7,912 nt of DNA, taken from assembly GCA_009787435.1 (NCBI GenBank), contig WRFW01000160.1, positions 1-7,912 of the forward strand, read 5' to 3'. How positions within the stretch are numbered: position 1 is the first letter of the stretch; each line of letters starts with the position of its first letter. This DNA is from Defluviitaleaceae bacterium. GTDB taxonomy: Bacteria; Bacillota; Clostridia; Lachnospirales; UBA5962. Shown here piece after piece: positions 1-6,339 of this stretch. A program made the position numbers and the translations under genes. The notes beneath the pieces were generated by a model. The model saw nothing but the letters and a program-made list of their open reading frames with translations. It ran no database searches and had not been told where the DNA came from.

Positions 1-558
1 GATATAGACGGAGACGGGTATAGAGAAAATCCAGAGGGTGAAGAACTAACTTTAATTCTCGGTATACACGAAGCACCAAATAACGAGCTTACAGCTCAAA
101 TATACATTCAAATGTGGAGAGATGTTGGTTTAAGAGTAGAGCTTTTTGAAGGTAGAATGCAAGAATTTGTTAGCTTTATGGACCAAATGAGTAACGATGC
201 AGATGAGGGTGTAGTAGACCTTATGTTTGGAAACTGGGTTCCAGGTTTCAACCCAAACCCATCTGGGCGTTGGGGGGCAACTTCAAGAGTAAACCGTTCT
301 CGTTTCACTAGCCCAGCACTGGATGCAGCTCTTGAAAGGGCTGGCTCAATTGAAGCTTGGGATGAAGCATATATGAGAAATGCCTTAATTGATTACCAGC
401 AAGCTTTTAACTACTATATGCCTGCTATATTAAATAACTGGCGTATAGCTCTTACAATGGTTAATAACCGTGTAGTAGGCTATAGCACAGACATAGCAGA
501 CCACAATACAAGATTAGGCTCAGATTTCCCATGGCACACAATAGGTGTTAGCAGATAG
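1..558 (+). CDS. Oligopeptide-type ABC transporter substrate-binding protein, C-terminal part (5' end outside window)
   Basis: The reading frame is open from the first base, so the gene starts upstream; 185 residues are visible before the TAG stop. They resemble the C-terminal lobe of family 5 extracellular solute-binding proteins (OppA/DppA type), which capture peptides outside the membrane and deliver them to an ABC permease. Seen: an opening DIDGDGYREN segment, a stretch around MWRDVGLRVELFEGRMQEF, FGNWVPGFNPNPSGRWG, and a closing NNRVVGYS strand, all typical of Gram-positive oligopeptide-binding proteins. The signal peptide and lipobox that would confirm a lipoprotein lie outside the window. 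An internal ATG at 112 is not the start, because homology-like sequence runs in frame before it. The strong terminator just after the stop makes this the last gene of its transcription unit. Ligand specificity cannot be judged from this fragment. Confidence 0.88.
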   Translation, partial: DIDGDGYRENPEGEELTLILGIHEAPNNELTAQIYIQMWRDVGLRVELFEGRMQEFVSFMDQMSNDADEGVVDLMFGNWVPGFNPNPSGRWGATSRVNRSRFTSPALDAALERAGSIEAWDEAYMRNALIDYQQAFNYYMPAILNNWRIALTMVNNRVVGYSTDIADHNTRLGSDFPWHTIGVSR

Positions 559-574
559 GTTTAAACCTATAGCC

Positions 575-605
575 AAGAAGACCCCAAAAGGGGTCTTCTT
601 TTTTT
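575..605 (+). terminator. Rho-independent terminator after the substrate-binding protein gene
   Basis: A perfect 11-bp stem (575-585 with 590-600) closes an AAAA loop and is followed directly by T residues to 605. The stem holds four G-C pairs next to the loop. It begins 16 nt after the stop codon. A separate perfect 16-nt palindrome, ATAGGTTTAAACCTAT (555-570), overlaps the stop codon and may form a small extra hairpin. Confidence 0.95.
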
Positions 606-618
606 AGCATCTTAAAAA

Positions 619-640
619 ATATAAGGTATATATAAGGTAT
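619..640. repeat. Tandem duplication of an 11-mer (ATATAAGGTAT)
   Basis: The 11-mer ATATAAGGTAT occurs twice back to back (619-629 and 630-640). The second copy runs into TATAAT at 638-643, which could serve as a -10 element, although I see no matching -35 at the right distance. A period of about one helical turn would suit a protein-binding site, but nothing else supports that. Confidence 0.5.
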
Positions 641-681
641 AATTAAAATCTTTTTCAGGGCTAGCATTTTATTTTGAAATG

Positions 682-690
682 TGATATAAT
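682..690 (+). promoter_or_regulatory. Extended -10 promoter for the miaB-ylbF-mutS operon
   Basis: TGATATAAT is a perfect extended -10 (TG-N-TATAAT). The hexamer at the -35 distance (662-667, TAGCAT) is poor, which is tolerated at extended -10 promoters. Transcription would start near 697 and give a leader of roughly 180 nt before miaB. It is the best-placed promoter between the upstream terminator and the operon. Confidence 0.6.
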
Positions 691-700
691 GAACATATCA

Positions 701-833
701 AAAAATGCAAAGCATTCTTAACAAAAATTGTTTACCGAAAGAATTTGCAAAGCAAATTTTTGAGGCAAAAGTTTTGATTTATTATAGAGAGCCATGCCTA
801 AGAATGCATAGCATTCTTATTATAAACTATTGA
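701..833. repeat. Cluster of three short palindromes in the miaB leader, possible dispersed repeat element
   Basis: Three hairpins share a GC-AWA-GC core: AATGC/GCATT with loop AAA at 705-717, AATTTGC/GCAAATT with loop AAA at 742-758, and a 9-bp stem TAAGAATGC/GCATTCTTA with loop ATA at 799-819. The first and third are near-copies and bracket a segment of about 80 nt, the layout of a short palindromic or MITE-like element. An ATG-initiated frame of 42 codons (705-833) runs through the element, but it has no ribosome binding site and its ends coincide with the repeats, so I treat it as non-coding. If transcribed from the promoter at 682-690, the element forms most of the 5' untranslated region of miaB. 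Confidence 0.5.
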
Positions 834-863
834 TGCAGAAAATTTAATTTAGAAATATTTTAC

Positions 864-872
864 AAAAGGTGG
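864..872 (+). promoter_or_regulatory. Ribosome binding site of miaB
   Basis: AAAAGGTGG lies 4 nt before the ATG at 877. It supports this ATG over the in-frame ATG at 892, which has no Shine-Dalgarno sequence of its own. Confidence 0.7.
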
Positions 873-876
873 CAAA

Positions 877-2286
877 ATGGGAAAGAGATATGAAATGAAA
901 GGGCAAGGCCCCGGAAATTTAGAGCTTTCAGTTCAGAAAGATTATATAAATAGATTGCAAAAATTAGGCAATAAAACTTATAACATTAGCACTTATGGCT
1001 GCCAAATGAATTCACGCGATTCTGAAACTGTTTCAGGTATGCTTGAAGAAATGGGCTATACACACATAGAAAATAGAGAAGAAGCAGATATAGTAGTATT
1101 CAATACTTGCTGTGTTCGTGAAAATGCTGAAAATAGGCTCTATGGTAACCTAGGAACTTTAAAAGAAATAAAAAGAAAACGAAAAGATATGAAAATAATA
1201 CTTTGCGGCTGTATGATGCAGCAAGGCATAGTGTTAGATAAAATAAGAGCAAGCTACAACTTTGTAGATATTATTTTCGGCACATTTAACATATATAGAT
1301 TGCCACAGCTTTTGCACACTAGCCTAGAAACTCGTGAGCAAGTAATAGATATTTGGGAAGAACACAGAGAAATAATAGAAGATTTGCCAAGCCAGCGTAT
1401 GTTTTCATTTAAAGCAGGTGTTAATATAATGTATGGCTGTGATAATAAATGCAGCTTTTGCATCGTGCCGCATGTGCGCGGCAAAGAGCGAAGCCGCAAA
1501 ATGGAAGAAATTTTAAGCGAAATAAGAGCCCTCGTAGCAGATGGCGTAGTTGAAGTTATGCTTCTTGGGCAAAATGTAAACTCTTATGGAAAAAATCTTT
1601 ATCCAGAAGTTACCTTTGCAAAGCTTCTAAGAGAAGTAAATAAAATAGAGGGGCTTGAGCGTATACGCTTCATGTCTAGCCACCCGAAAGATTTATCAGA
1701 TGATTTAATCGAAGTGATGAGAGATTGTGAAAAAGTTTGCAAACAGTTTCATTTACCAGTGCAAAGCGGCTCAAGCAAGCTTCTTGCAAAAATGCGTAGA
1801 ACTTACAACATAGACCAATATATGATTATCGTTGAAAAGCTAAAAAAAGCAGTGCCAGAAATAATGATTACTACAGACCTTATAATAGGCTTTCCTGGCG
1901 AAACAGATGAAGATAACGAACAAACTATAGAACTAGTTAAAAAAGTTCGCTATTCAAATGCATATACTTTTATATACTCCCCTCGCGAGGGCACAGAAGC
2001 TGCAGTTATGGAAAATCAAATTCCCGAAGATATAGCAAAAAAACGCTTTCAAGCAGTTGTAGATGCTATAAACCCAATCGCTGAAGAAATTAATAGAAGC
2101 CAAGTGGGCACTGTTCAAAAAGTGTTAGTTGAAGCCGAAGGCAAAAATGGAACAATGAACGGGCGAACAGATGGCGGCTTATTAGTCCACTTTGCAGGCA
2201 GTGTGAGGCAAATAGGTCAAATAGTTGATGTGAAAATAACTGGCAATAAAACATTTTATCTAATCGGAGAGCAAAGTTTATTATGA
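877..2286 (+). CDS. miaB: tRNA-2-methylthio-N6-dimethylallyladenosine synthase MiaB
   Basis: This 469-residue radical SAM methylthiotransferase adds a methylthio group at C2 of i6A37 in tRNAs that read UNN codons, using two [4Fe-4S] clusters. Seen: an N-terminal methylthiotransferase domain (about 34-170) with YGCQMNSRDSE, NTCCVRENAE and CGCMMQQ, whose C42, C78 and C112 are the expected ligands of the auxiliary cluster; the radical SAM triad C188-x3-C192-x2-C195 in YGCDNKCSFCIVPHVRGKERSR-type sequence; TTDLIIGFPGET (332-343); and a TRAM RNA-binding domain (about 405-468). The N-terminal extension of about 33 residues before the first cysteine motif is common in Clostridia and Bacilli. Length and motifs favour MiaB over MtaB or RimO. 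It is the first gene of a coupled operon; its TGA overlaps the next ATG by 4 nt. All key residues are intact. Confidence 0.97.
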   Translation: MGKRYEMKGQGPGNLELSVQKDYINRLQKLGNKTYNISTYGCQMNSRDSETVSGMLEEMGYTHIENREEADIVVFNTCCVRENAENRLYGNLGTLKEIKRKRKDMKIILCGCMMQQGIVLDKIRASYNFVDIIFGTFNIYRLPQLLHTSLETREQVIDIWEEHREIIEDLPSQRMFSFKAGVNIMYGCDNKCSFCIVPHVRGKERSRKMEEILSEIRALVADGVVEVMLLGQNVNSYGKNLYPEVTFAKLLREVNKIEGLERIRFMSSHPKDLSDDLIEVMRDCEKVCKQFHLPVQSGSSKLLAKMRRTYNIDQYMIIVEKLKKAVPEIMITTDLIIGFPGETDEDNEQTIELVKKVRYSNAYTFIYSPREGTEAAVMENQIPEDIAKKRFQAVVDAINPIAEEINRSQVGTVQKVLVEAEGKNGTMNGRTDGGLLVHFAGSVRQIGQIVDVKITGNKTFYLIGEQSLL

Positions 2287-2669
2287 TATATCAAAAAGCT
2301 AGGGAGCTGGCAGAATTAATAAACAATTCAGATTATGCCGCTATTTTGAACGAAAGAAAAGAAGATTTTGAAAAAAATATAACTCTGAAAAATAAATTTG
2401 AAGCCTTTTCATCTACCAAAGCAAGTATTAAAGCAAGGCTAATAGCTAAAACTTTAAAGCCCGAAGAATATAAGCTAGAAAGCAAAAAATTAGATAAAAT
2501 CGCCGAAGAGCTAGAAGCCGAAGAAGATTTGATAGCCCTTTTAAATGCCGAAGATGAATTTAATGATTTTGTAAATAATGTTTTATCTATGCTAAAAACT
2601 AGTATCCAAGGAGGGGAGGGCGGTTGCAGCAGTGGTGGGTGCGGCGGCTGCTCTGTTAAAAGTGCATAA
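2283..2669 (+). CDS. YlbF/YmcA family protein, likely RicA-like, with a cysteine-rich tail
   Basis: The 128-residue protein is mostly charged alpha-helix (1-108), as in the YlbF/YmcA (Com_YlbF) family, and ends in a Gly-Cys tail with C115, C120 and C123 (C-x4-C-x2-C). In Bacillus subtilis the gene after the miaB homologue ymcB is ymcA (ricA), with mutS nearby; RicA acts with RicF and RicT in a complex that binds [4Fe-4S] clusters through cysteines and influences RNase Y-dependent mRNA processing, competence, sporulation and biofilm formation. Gene position and tail suggest the same role here (inference). ATG overlaps the miaB stop (ATGA), and GGAGAG at 2266-2271 is a plausible though distant ribosome binding site (11-nt gap). 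The TAA overlaps the mutS ATG by one base. A generic YlbF regulator with a different partner is the main alternative. Confidence 0.85.
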   Translation: MIYQKARELAELINNSDYAAILNERKEDFEKNITLKNKFEAFSSTKASIKARLIAKTLKPEEYKLESKKLDKIAEELEAEEDLIALLNAEDEFNDFVNNVLSMLKTSIQGGEGGCSSGGCGGCSVKSA

Positions 2670-5098
2670 TGGACTATAAAGATAATAATGGCGAAAGTTT
2701 AAAATTAACGCCAATGCTAGCACAATATATGAGCTTTAAAAGAGAAAATGAAGGCTCTATTCTCCTTTTTAGGCTAGGTGATTTTTATGAAATGTTTTTT
2801 GAAGATGCTATCACCGCTTCAAGAGAGCTAGGCATAGCCTTAACTAAAAGAGGTTCAAAAGCAGGCGAAGGTGCACCAATGTGTGGTGTGCCTTTTCATT
2901 CTGCCCAAACTTACATAGCTAGGCTAGTTAAATCGGGTTATAATGTGGCAATTTGCGAACAGACAGGCGAAGAAGACCCAGAAACAAAGCTTTTCAAAAG
3001 AGAAATAGTAAAAATTATAACCCCTGGAACCTTAATAGAAGAAGATTTGTTAGATGATTCAAAAAATAATTACATAATGGCTATATTTTATGCTTCCCGC
3101 AGCGGCGATAACATAGCAAAAGCAGCAGCCCTTGGCAATATTAAGCCAAATGGCGGCGTTAAAATAGGCATTGCCCTAAGCGATATTACTACAGGGGAAG
3201 TTTTAACAGCCGAGTTAAAAGAAGAAAGAGACTTAATAGATAAAATAGCACGCTTCAGACCTAGCGAGATAATAGTCTTAGAATCTTTTCCACTAAAAAA
3301 AGAGCTTTCAGATATTTTTAATGTGAAACCACAAGTTGTTCCCGATTGGTATTTTTCTTATGACACATCGTATAACCTCATTTGTGAATGGTATTCTATT
3401 AAAAGCTTGCACCCTTTCGGTCTAGAAGAGCTTACAAATGCAACTAGAGCCTTGGGTTCGCTTTTTGAATACATAAAAATGACCCAAAGAGATAAAGTGC
3501 ATTTAAATGCCGTAAAAATGATAAAGCAGCAAGATATAATGCACTTAGATATTTCAAGCAGAACAAATCTTGAGCTTATAGAAAATATGAAAGGCAATAA
3601 AAAAGGCTCTCTTTTAAGCATTTTAGATGATACAAAAACACCTATGGGTGCAAGGCTTTTATCAAAATGGCTTCAAGACCCTCTTCTTCAAAAGCGGGAA
3701 ATAGAAATTCGCAATAATCACGTTGAACTTTATTACACAGATGATATTTTAAGACATGAGACAAGAACTTTGCTTGAAGATATTAGAGATATAGAGAGAA
3801 TATTAGCGAGAATAAAAAATAACCCGCTTCAAAATATTAATGCCCTAAAATTTTCTTTAAGAGCAATACAAAATTTAAATTCTCCAATTTTTTTGGACAA
3901 GCTTGAAGATATTTTAGCACACATTGAAAACCATATAAATGATAGTTCAGAGTTGAAAAAAGGTATAAACCAAGAATTAGATGAGGCTTCAGAAGCGAAA
4001 GAAAACGGGAATGCATGGCTTTTAGAGCTTGAAAGTAGAGAAATAGAAAAAACGGGCATAAAAAAGCTTCGTATAAAGCATTCAAAGCTATTTGGCTACA
4101 CTTTTGAAGTTTCAAATAGCTATAAAAGCGAAGTGCCAGACTATTTTATTAGAAAGCAAACACTAACGAATACAGAGCGTTACCAAACAGAAGAGCTTAT
4201 AGAAATTGCAGAAAAAATATTTTCAGCAGAATCTAAAATCGAAGAAATAACGAAGCTAATAATAGCTAGTTTAGTATCATACATAGCTTTAAACGCCGAA
4301 CGCATTTTAAGCACAGCAAAAAGAGTCGCTTATATAGATGTAACCTCTTCATTTGCTGTAGTCGCTATTAATAATAACTATGTGAAACCTATACTTAAAG
4401 AAAGTATAAGCGGCACAGTTAGTAGTGTAATTAAAGGCGGTCGCCACCCTGTAGTTGAAAAATTTTTAGAAAATTCTTTCATCCCAAACGACGCCAGCTT
4501 TAATGAAGACACACGTGTATATTGTATCACAGGGCCTAATATGAGTGGAAAATCTACATTTATGCGAAGTGTAGCTCTAATTCATTTAATGGCTCAAATT
4601 GGCTCTTATGTGCCTTGTGAACACGCTGAACTAGTCTTAGTAGACCGTATCTTTACTAGAGTAGGTGCTTCAGACGATTTAGCAACAGGGCAAAGCACTT
4701 TTATGGTTGAAATGAATGAAGTTTCAAATATACTAACTAATGCAACGAAAAATAGCTTAATTATATTAGATGAAATTGGCAGGGGCACAAGCACTTATGA
4801 TGGGCTTTCAATAGCTTGGTCTGTATTAGAATATATAGCAAAGCTAGGTGCTAAAACTCTTTTTGCAACTCACTATCATGAGCTTAGCCAAATAGAAGAG
4901 ACAGTAAAAGGGGTTAAAAATTATTGTGTTACTATAGAAGAAATAGACGGCAGCCCAATTTTCTTACACAAAATAGTGAGGGGGGCAGCTAAGCAAAGCT
5001 ATGGTATAACAGTTGCAAAACTAGCAGGCTTGCCAGAAAGCGTTATAAGCAGAGCAGAAAAAATAATGAACAGCTTATCAACAAAAGAAGATAATTAA
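2669..5098 (+). CDS. mutS: DNA mismatch repair protein MutS
   Basis: This 809-residue protein recognises base mismatches and small loops and recruits MutL on ATP binding. Seen: LTPMLAQY and RLGDFYEMFFEDA with the mismatch-contacting F39-x-E41; connector domain (about 130-255); core/lever and clamp (about 265-565); the C-terminal ABC ATPase with Walker A GPNMSGKST (622-630), signature region STFMVEM (676-682), Walker B and D-loop LIILDEIGRGTST (697-709) and switch histidine in FATHYHEL (732-739); and the closing KQSYGITVAKLAGLP (775-789). The first ATG is required to keep LTPM in the protein, but it has no clear ribosome binding site, so translation probably depends on re-initiation from the preceding stop (TAATG). 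The protein ends soon after the ATPase and is shorter than the roughly 850 residues of E. coli or B. subtilis MutS; the C-terminal tail that carries the clamp-binding motif in B. subtilis appears to be absent. Confidence 0.97.
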   Translation: MDYKDNNGESLKLTPMLAQYMSFKRENEGSILLFRLGDFYEMFFEDAITASRELGIALTKRGSKAGEGAPMCGVPFHSAQTYIARLVKSGYNVAICEQTGEEDPETKLFKREIVKIITPGTLIEEDLLDDSKNNYIMAIFYASRSGDNIAKAAALGNIKPNGGVKIGIALSDITTGEVLTAELKEERDLIDKIARFRPSEIIVLESFPLKKELSDIFNVKPQVVPDWYFSYDTSYNLICEWYSIKSLHPFGLEELTNATRALGSLFEYIKMTQRDKVHLNAVKMIKQQDIMHLDISSRTNLELIENMKGNKKGSLLSILDDTKTPMGARLLSKWLQDPLLQKREIEIRNNHVELYYTDDILRHETRTLLEDIRDIERILARIKNNPLQNINALKFSLRAIQNLNSPIFLDKLEDILAHIENHINDSSELKKGINQELDEASEAKENGNAWLLELESREIEKTGIKKLRIKHSKLFGYTFEVSNSYKSEVPDYFIRKQTLTNTERYQTEELIEIAEKIFSAESKIEEITKLIIASLVSYIALNAERILSTAKRVAYIDVTSSFAVVAINNNYVKPILKESISGTVSSVIKGGRHPVVEKFLENSFIPNDASFNEDTRVYCITGPNMSGKSTFMRSVALIHLMAQIGSYVPCEHAELVLVDRIFTRVGASDDLATGQSTFMVEMNEVSNILTNATKNSLIILDEIGRGTSTYDGLSIAWSVLEYIAKLGAKTLFATHYHELSQIEETVKGVKNYCVTIEEIDGSPIFLHKIVRGAAKQSYGITVAKLAGLPESVISRAEKIMNSLSTKEDN

Positions 5099-5105
5099 AA
5101 AATTG

Positions 5106-5210
5106 AATACTTGGGCATTTTAGAAAACTTATTTAAACCTTTGAAGAAACTTAGCCAAGGTATAGTTTGGGTGTAACAATACTTAGGCATAACAATACTT
5201 GGGCATTTTA
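5106..5210. repeat. Three direct copies of AATACTTRGGCAT downstream of mutS
   Basis: AATACTTGGGCATTTTA occurs identically at 5106-5122 and 5194-5210. A third copy with one change (AATACTTAGGCAT) lies at 5178-5190, and the last two form a 16-nt tandem repeat (AACAATACTTRGGCAT, 5175-5206). The block sits between the mutS stop and the terminator, contains no gene, and probably records local slippage or duplication. Confidence 0.8.
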
Positions 5211-5279
5211 AAAATAAACTATAGCTATTAAATTGTTTTAGTCATAACTTTGCAATTTATGGATATAGTTTATTTTTTT
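5210..5279. terminator. Bidirectional AT-rich terminator between mutS and the collagen-like gene
   Basis: AAAAATAAACTATA (5210-5223) pairs perfectly with TATAGTTTATTTTT (5264-5277), a 14-bp stem around a 40-nt loop. Inside the loop AAATTG (5230-5235) can pair with CAATTT (5253-5258). The T-run to 5279 serves the plus strand (mutS), and the A-run at the left foot becomes a T-run for minus-strand transcripts from the convergent gene. The stem has only one G-C pair in its outer arm, so efficiency is uncertain, but symmetry and position between two convergent genes support the role. Confidence 0.65.
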
Positions 5280-5301
5280 AGCTTTTGTTTCATAGTGGCT
5301 T

Positions 5302-6090
5302 CTAAGCTATTCTTATTATAGTCATATCTATTTGTGGCGTTCCAGTGTTCAGGCGAACATAGCCGCTGCTATATGCTTGCAAAGTCATAGTTATTACTTC
5401 TTCGCTAGAAACTATTCCCCTGCCGTTTAAATTTATGCCCGCTATTATAGTTGAAGCGGCTATTTTTCCATTAGCATACATTTGTATGTTAGTAGGTCCT
5501 GAAAAGCTTTGAAGCGATAAAGACCAGCTCACGAGGTAAGAGCCAGGTACTAAAGTGAAAGTTCCATTGTCGTTTACAATATCACCCTCACCAGATTCTG
5601 TTATCACTTCATTTATAGGTATTACAGTGTTTGCATTTATAGTTAGTTGGTCGCCTGTGAAGCTGCTAAATCCAAACCAAAAGCTTGCATTCATTTTCCC
5701 TTGCGGGCCTGCAGGTCCCCTTGCGATAACTCCAGTGCTTACACCATCCACTTCCCAAGTGCCGTCTGTTCCTATTGTGATTACCGGTTCTTTGCTCTCT
5801 AATGTTGTCGCTGAAAGGGCATCTGCCATTTTTCCTTTTAATAAAAGCTGGTTTGAAGATACAGTTTCTAACATAGTCTTCACACTTTCATTTACACTTA
5901 AAACTTGCTCTATAGTAGGCGGGGCTGGTGGTGTAGAACCCTCAAGCGTTCCTAAAATATATTGTATCTTTTCGCCCTCTGCATTTATAATGTGGCTAAG
6001 CCCCACTTTTTCCATAGCTATAGAGCTCAATATTTGATTTATTGCGTCTTCTCTCGTTAAATTTTCATTTGGAAATCTCGGCAAAGACAT
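5302..6090 (-). CDS. Collagen-like surface protein with a BclA/C1q-type C-terminal domain, minimal collagen region
   Basis: The 262-residue protein has three parts. Residues 1-98 form an N-terminal helical module with LTREDAINQILSSIAMEKVG and SHIINAEGEKIQYILGTL, sequences I associate with collagen-like proteins of spore-forming Firmicutes. Residues 100-133 hold a conserved-looking linker (ITIGTDGTWEVDG) running into GPAGPQGKM, only about three G-X-Y triplets. Residues 134-262 are beta-rich and fit the jelly-roll C1q/TNF-like domain that trimerises BclA-type exosporium glycoproteins. There is no obvious signal peptide, as expected for a spore-coat or exosporium protein deposited from the mother cell. 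A spore-surface role is inferred. The ATG follows a perfect AGGAGG at 6-nt spacing. The gene is monocistronic, convergent with mutS, and interrupts the usual mutS-mutL neighbourhood. The absence of a long collagen repeat is unusual and suggests contraction of a formerly longer tract. Confidence 0.8.
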   Translation of the reverse strand: MSLPRFPNENLTREDAINQILSSIAMEKVGLSHIINAEGEKIQYILGTLEGSTPPAPPTIEQVLSVNESVKTMLETVSSNQLLLKGKMADALSATTLESKEPVITIGTDGTWEVDGVSTGVIARGPAGPQGKMNASFWFGFSSFTGDQLTINANTVIPINEVITESGEGDIVNDNGTFTLVPGSYLVSWSLSLQSFSGPTNIQMYANGKIAASTIIAGINLNGRGIVSSEEVITMTLQAYSSGYVRLNTGTPQIDMTIIRIA

Positions 6091-6096
6091 AGTAAC

Positions 6097-6102
6097 CCTC
6101 CT
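6097..6102 (-). promoter_or_regulatory. Ribosome binding site of the collagen-like gene
   Basis: On the minus strand AGGAGG, extended as TAGGAGGG, lies 6 nt before the ATG at 6090. It fixes the start of this gene. I could not find a convincing sigma-A, sigma-E or sigma-K promoter further upstream (6103-6240). Confidence 0.9.
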
Positions 6103-6270
6103 ATACGCTTATATACTACTTATTACAGAATTTAAGCACATTACTTATGAGCGTGTTGAAAACTTTTCAGCAAATAAATAATATGCTTGCATATTTAAGC
6201 GGTGATATAATACGCTCGTTTTAGTTTTATAGTATGCCTTATAGACAAGTTTTGTGAATTTTTTTAGATA
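6103..6270. other. Gene-free spacer between the divergent collagen-like gene and small-peptide gene
   Basis: No credible reading frame is present. The stretch contains a near-perfect palindrome AATATGC-TT-GCATATT (6180-6195) and, just right of it, TGATATAAT (6203-6211), an extended -10 on the plus strand identical to the one before miaB. The latter could give a second, longer transcript of the small-peptide gene, but it has no good -35. The region must also hold the promoter of the minus-strand collagen-like gene, which I could not place. Confidence 0.45.
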
Positions 6271-6299
6271 TTGCTATTTATGTTTAAATGGTGTATAAT
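6271..6299 (+). promoter_or_regulatory. Sigma-A type promoter of the 26-aa peptide gene
   Basis: TTGCTA (6271-6276) and a perfect TATAAT (6294-6299) are separated by the optimal 17 bp. The expected start is near 6306, which gives a leader of about 34 nt. Confidence 0.8.
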
Positions 6300-6302
6300 T
6301 AA

Positions 6303-6325
6303 TTTGTCAAAGAAATTATAGAGAG
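6303..6325. repeat. Direct repeat copy A, at the 5' end of the small-peptide mRNA
   Basis: This 23-nt sequence starts TTTGTCAAAGAA and ends TAGAGAG. It matches 6457-6479 at 21 of 23 positions (A/T differences at 6315 and 6318). It begins at about the expected transcription start and ends against the G-rich ribosome binding site, so an RNA complementary to it could affect translation or stability. Confidence 0.85.
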
Positions 6326-6339
6326 GGGGGTTAACTCCT
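6324..6339 (+). promoter_or_regulatory. Ribosome binding site of the small peptide, foldable into a sequestering hairpin
   Basis: The G-rich tract AGGGGGG (6324-6330) is the only ribosome binding site before the ATG at 6340. CTCCT (6335-6339), directly in front of the ATG, can pair with it over five bases, either GGGGG around a TTAA loop or AGGGG around a six-base loop. Folding would hide the site, a feature known for the Fst toxin mRNA. The hairpin is a prediction by eye. Confidence 0.55.

Noticed and set aside
781..791. ATTATAGAGAG in the miaB leader is identical to part of repeat copy A (6315-6325).
   Set aside because: Eleven AT-rich bases can match by chance, the match does not extend, and there is no small hydrophobic peptide gene or facing promoter near 781.
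705..833. A 42-codon frame from ATG to TGA in the miaB leader.
   Set aside because: It has no ribosome binding site, starts within a few bases of the predicted transcription start, and its sequence is made of the palindromic repeat. It is better read as a non-coding repeat.
2669..2692. MutS begins MDYKDNN, which recalls the FLAG tag.
   Set aside because: It lacks the DDDDK ending, and the surrounding DNA is natural operon sequence. Chance similarity.
5555..6037. A 160-codon plus-strand frame opposite the collagen-like gene.
   Set aside because: It lies wholly inside a well-supported minus-strand gene with a perfect ribosome binding site, has low-complexity hydrophobic content, and shows no start signals of its own.
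6203..6211. TGATATAAT as the main promoter of the small-peptide gene.
   Set aside because: It has no good -35 and lies about 130 nt upstream; the TTGCTA-N17-TATAAT promoter at 6271-6299 is better placed. It is kept only as a possible secondary promoter.
6305..6310. TTGACA on the minus strand inside repeat copy A (and its equivalent in copy B) as antisense promoters.
   Set aside because: For copy A the best -10 at an allowed spacing is only 4/6 (TTTAAA at 16 bp), and for copy B the -10 position falls in the terminator. The promoter at 6552-6580 is far better.
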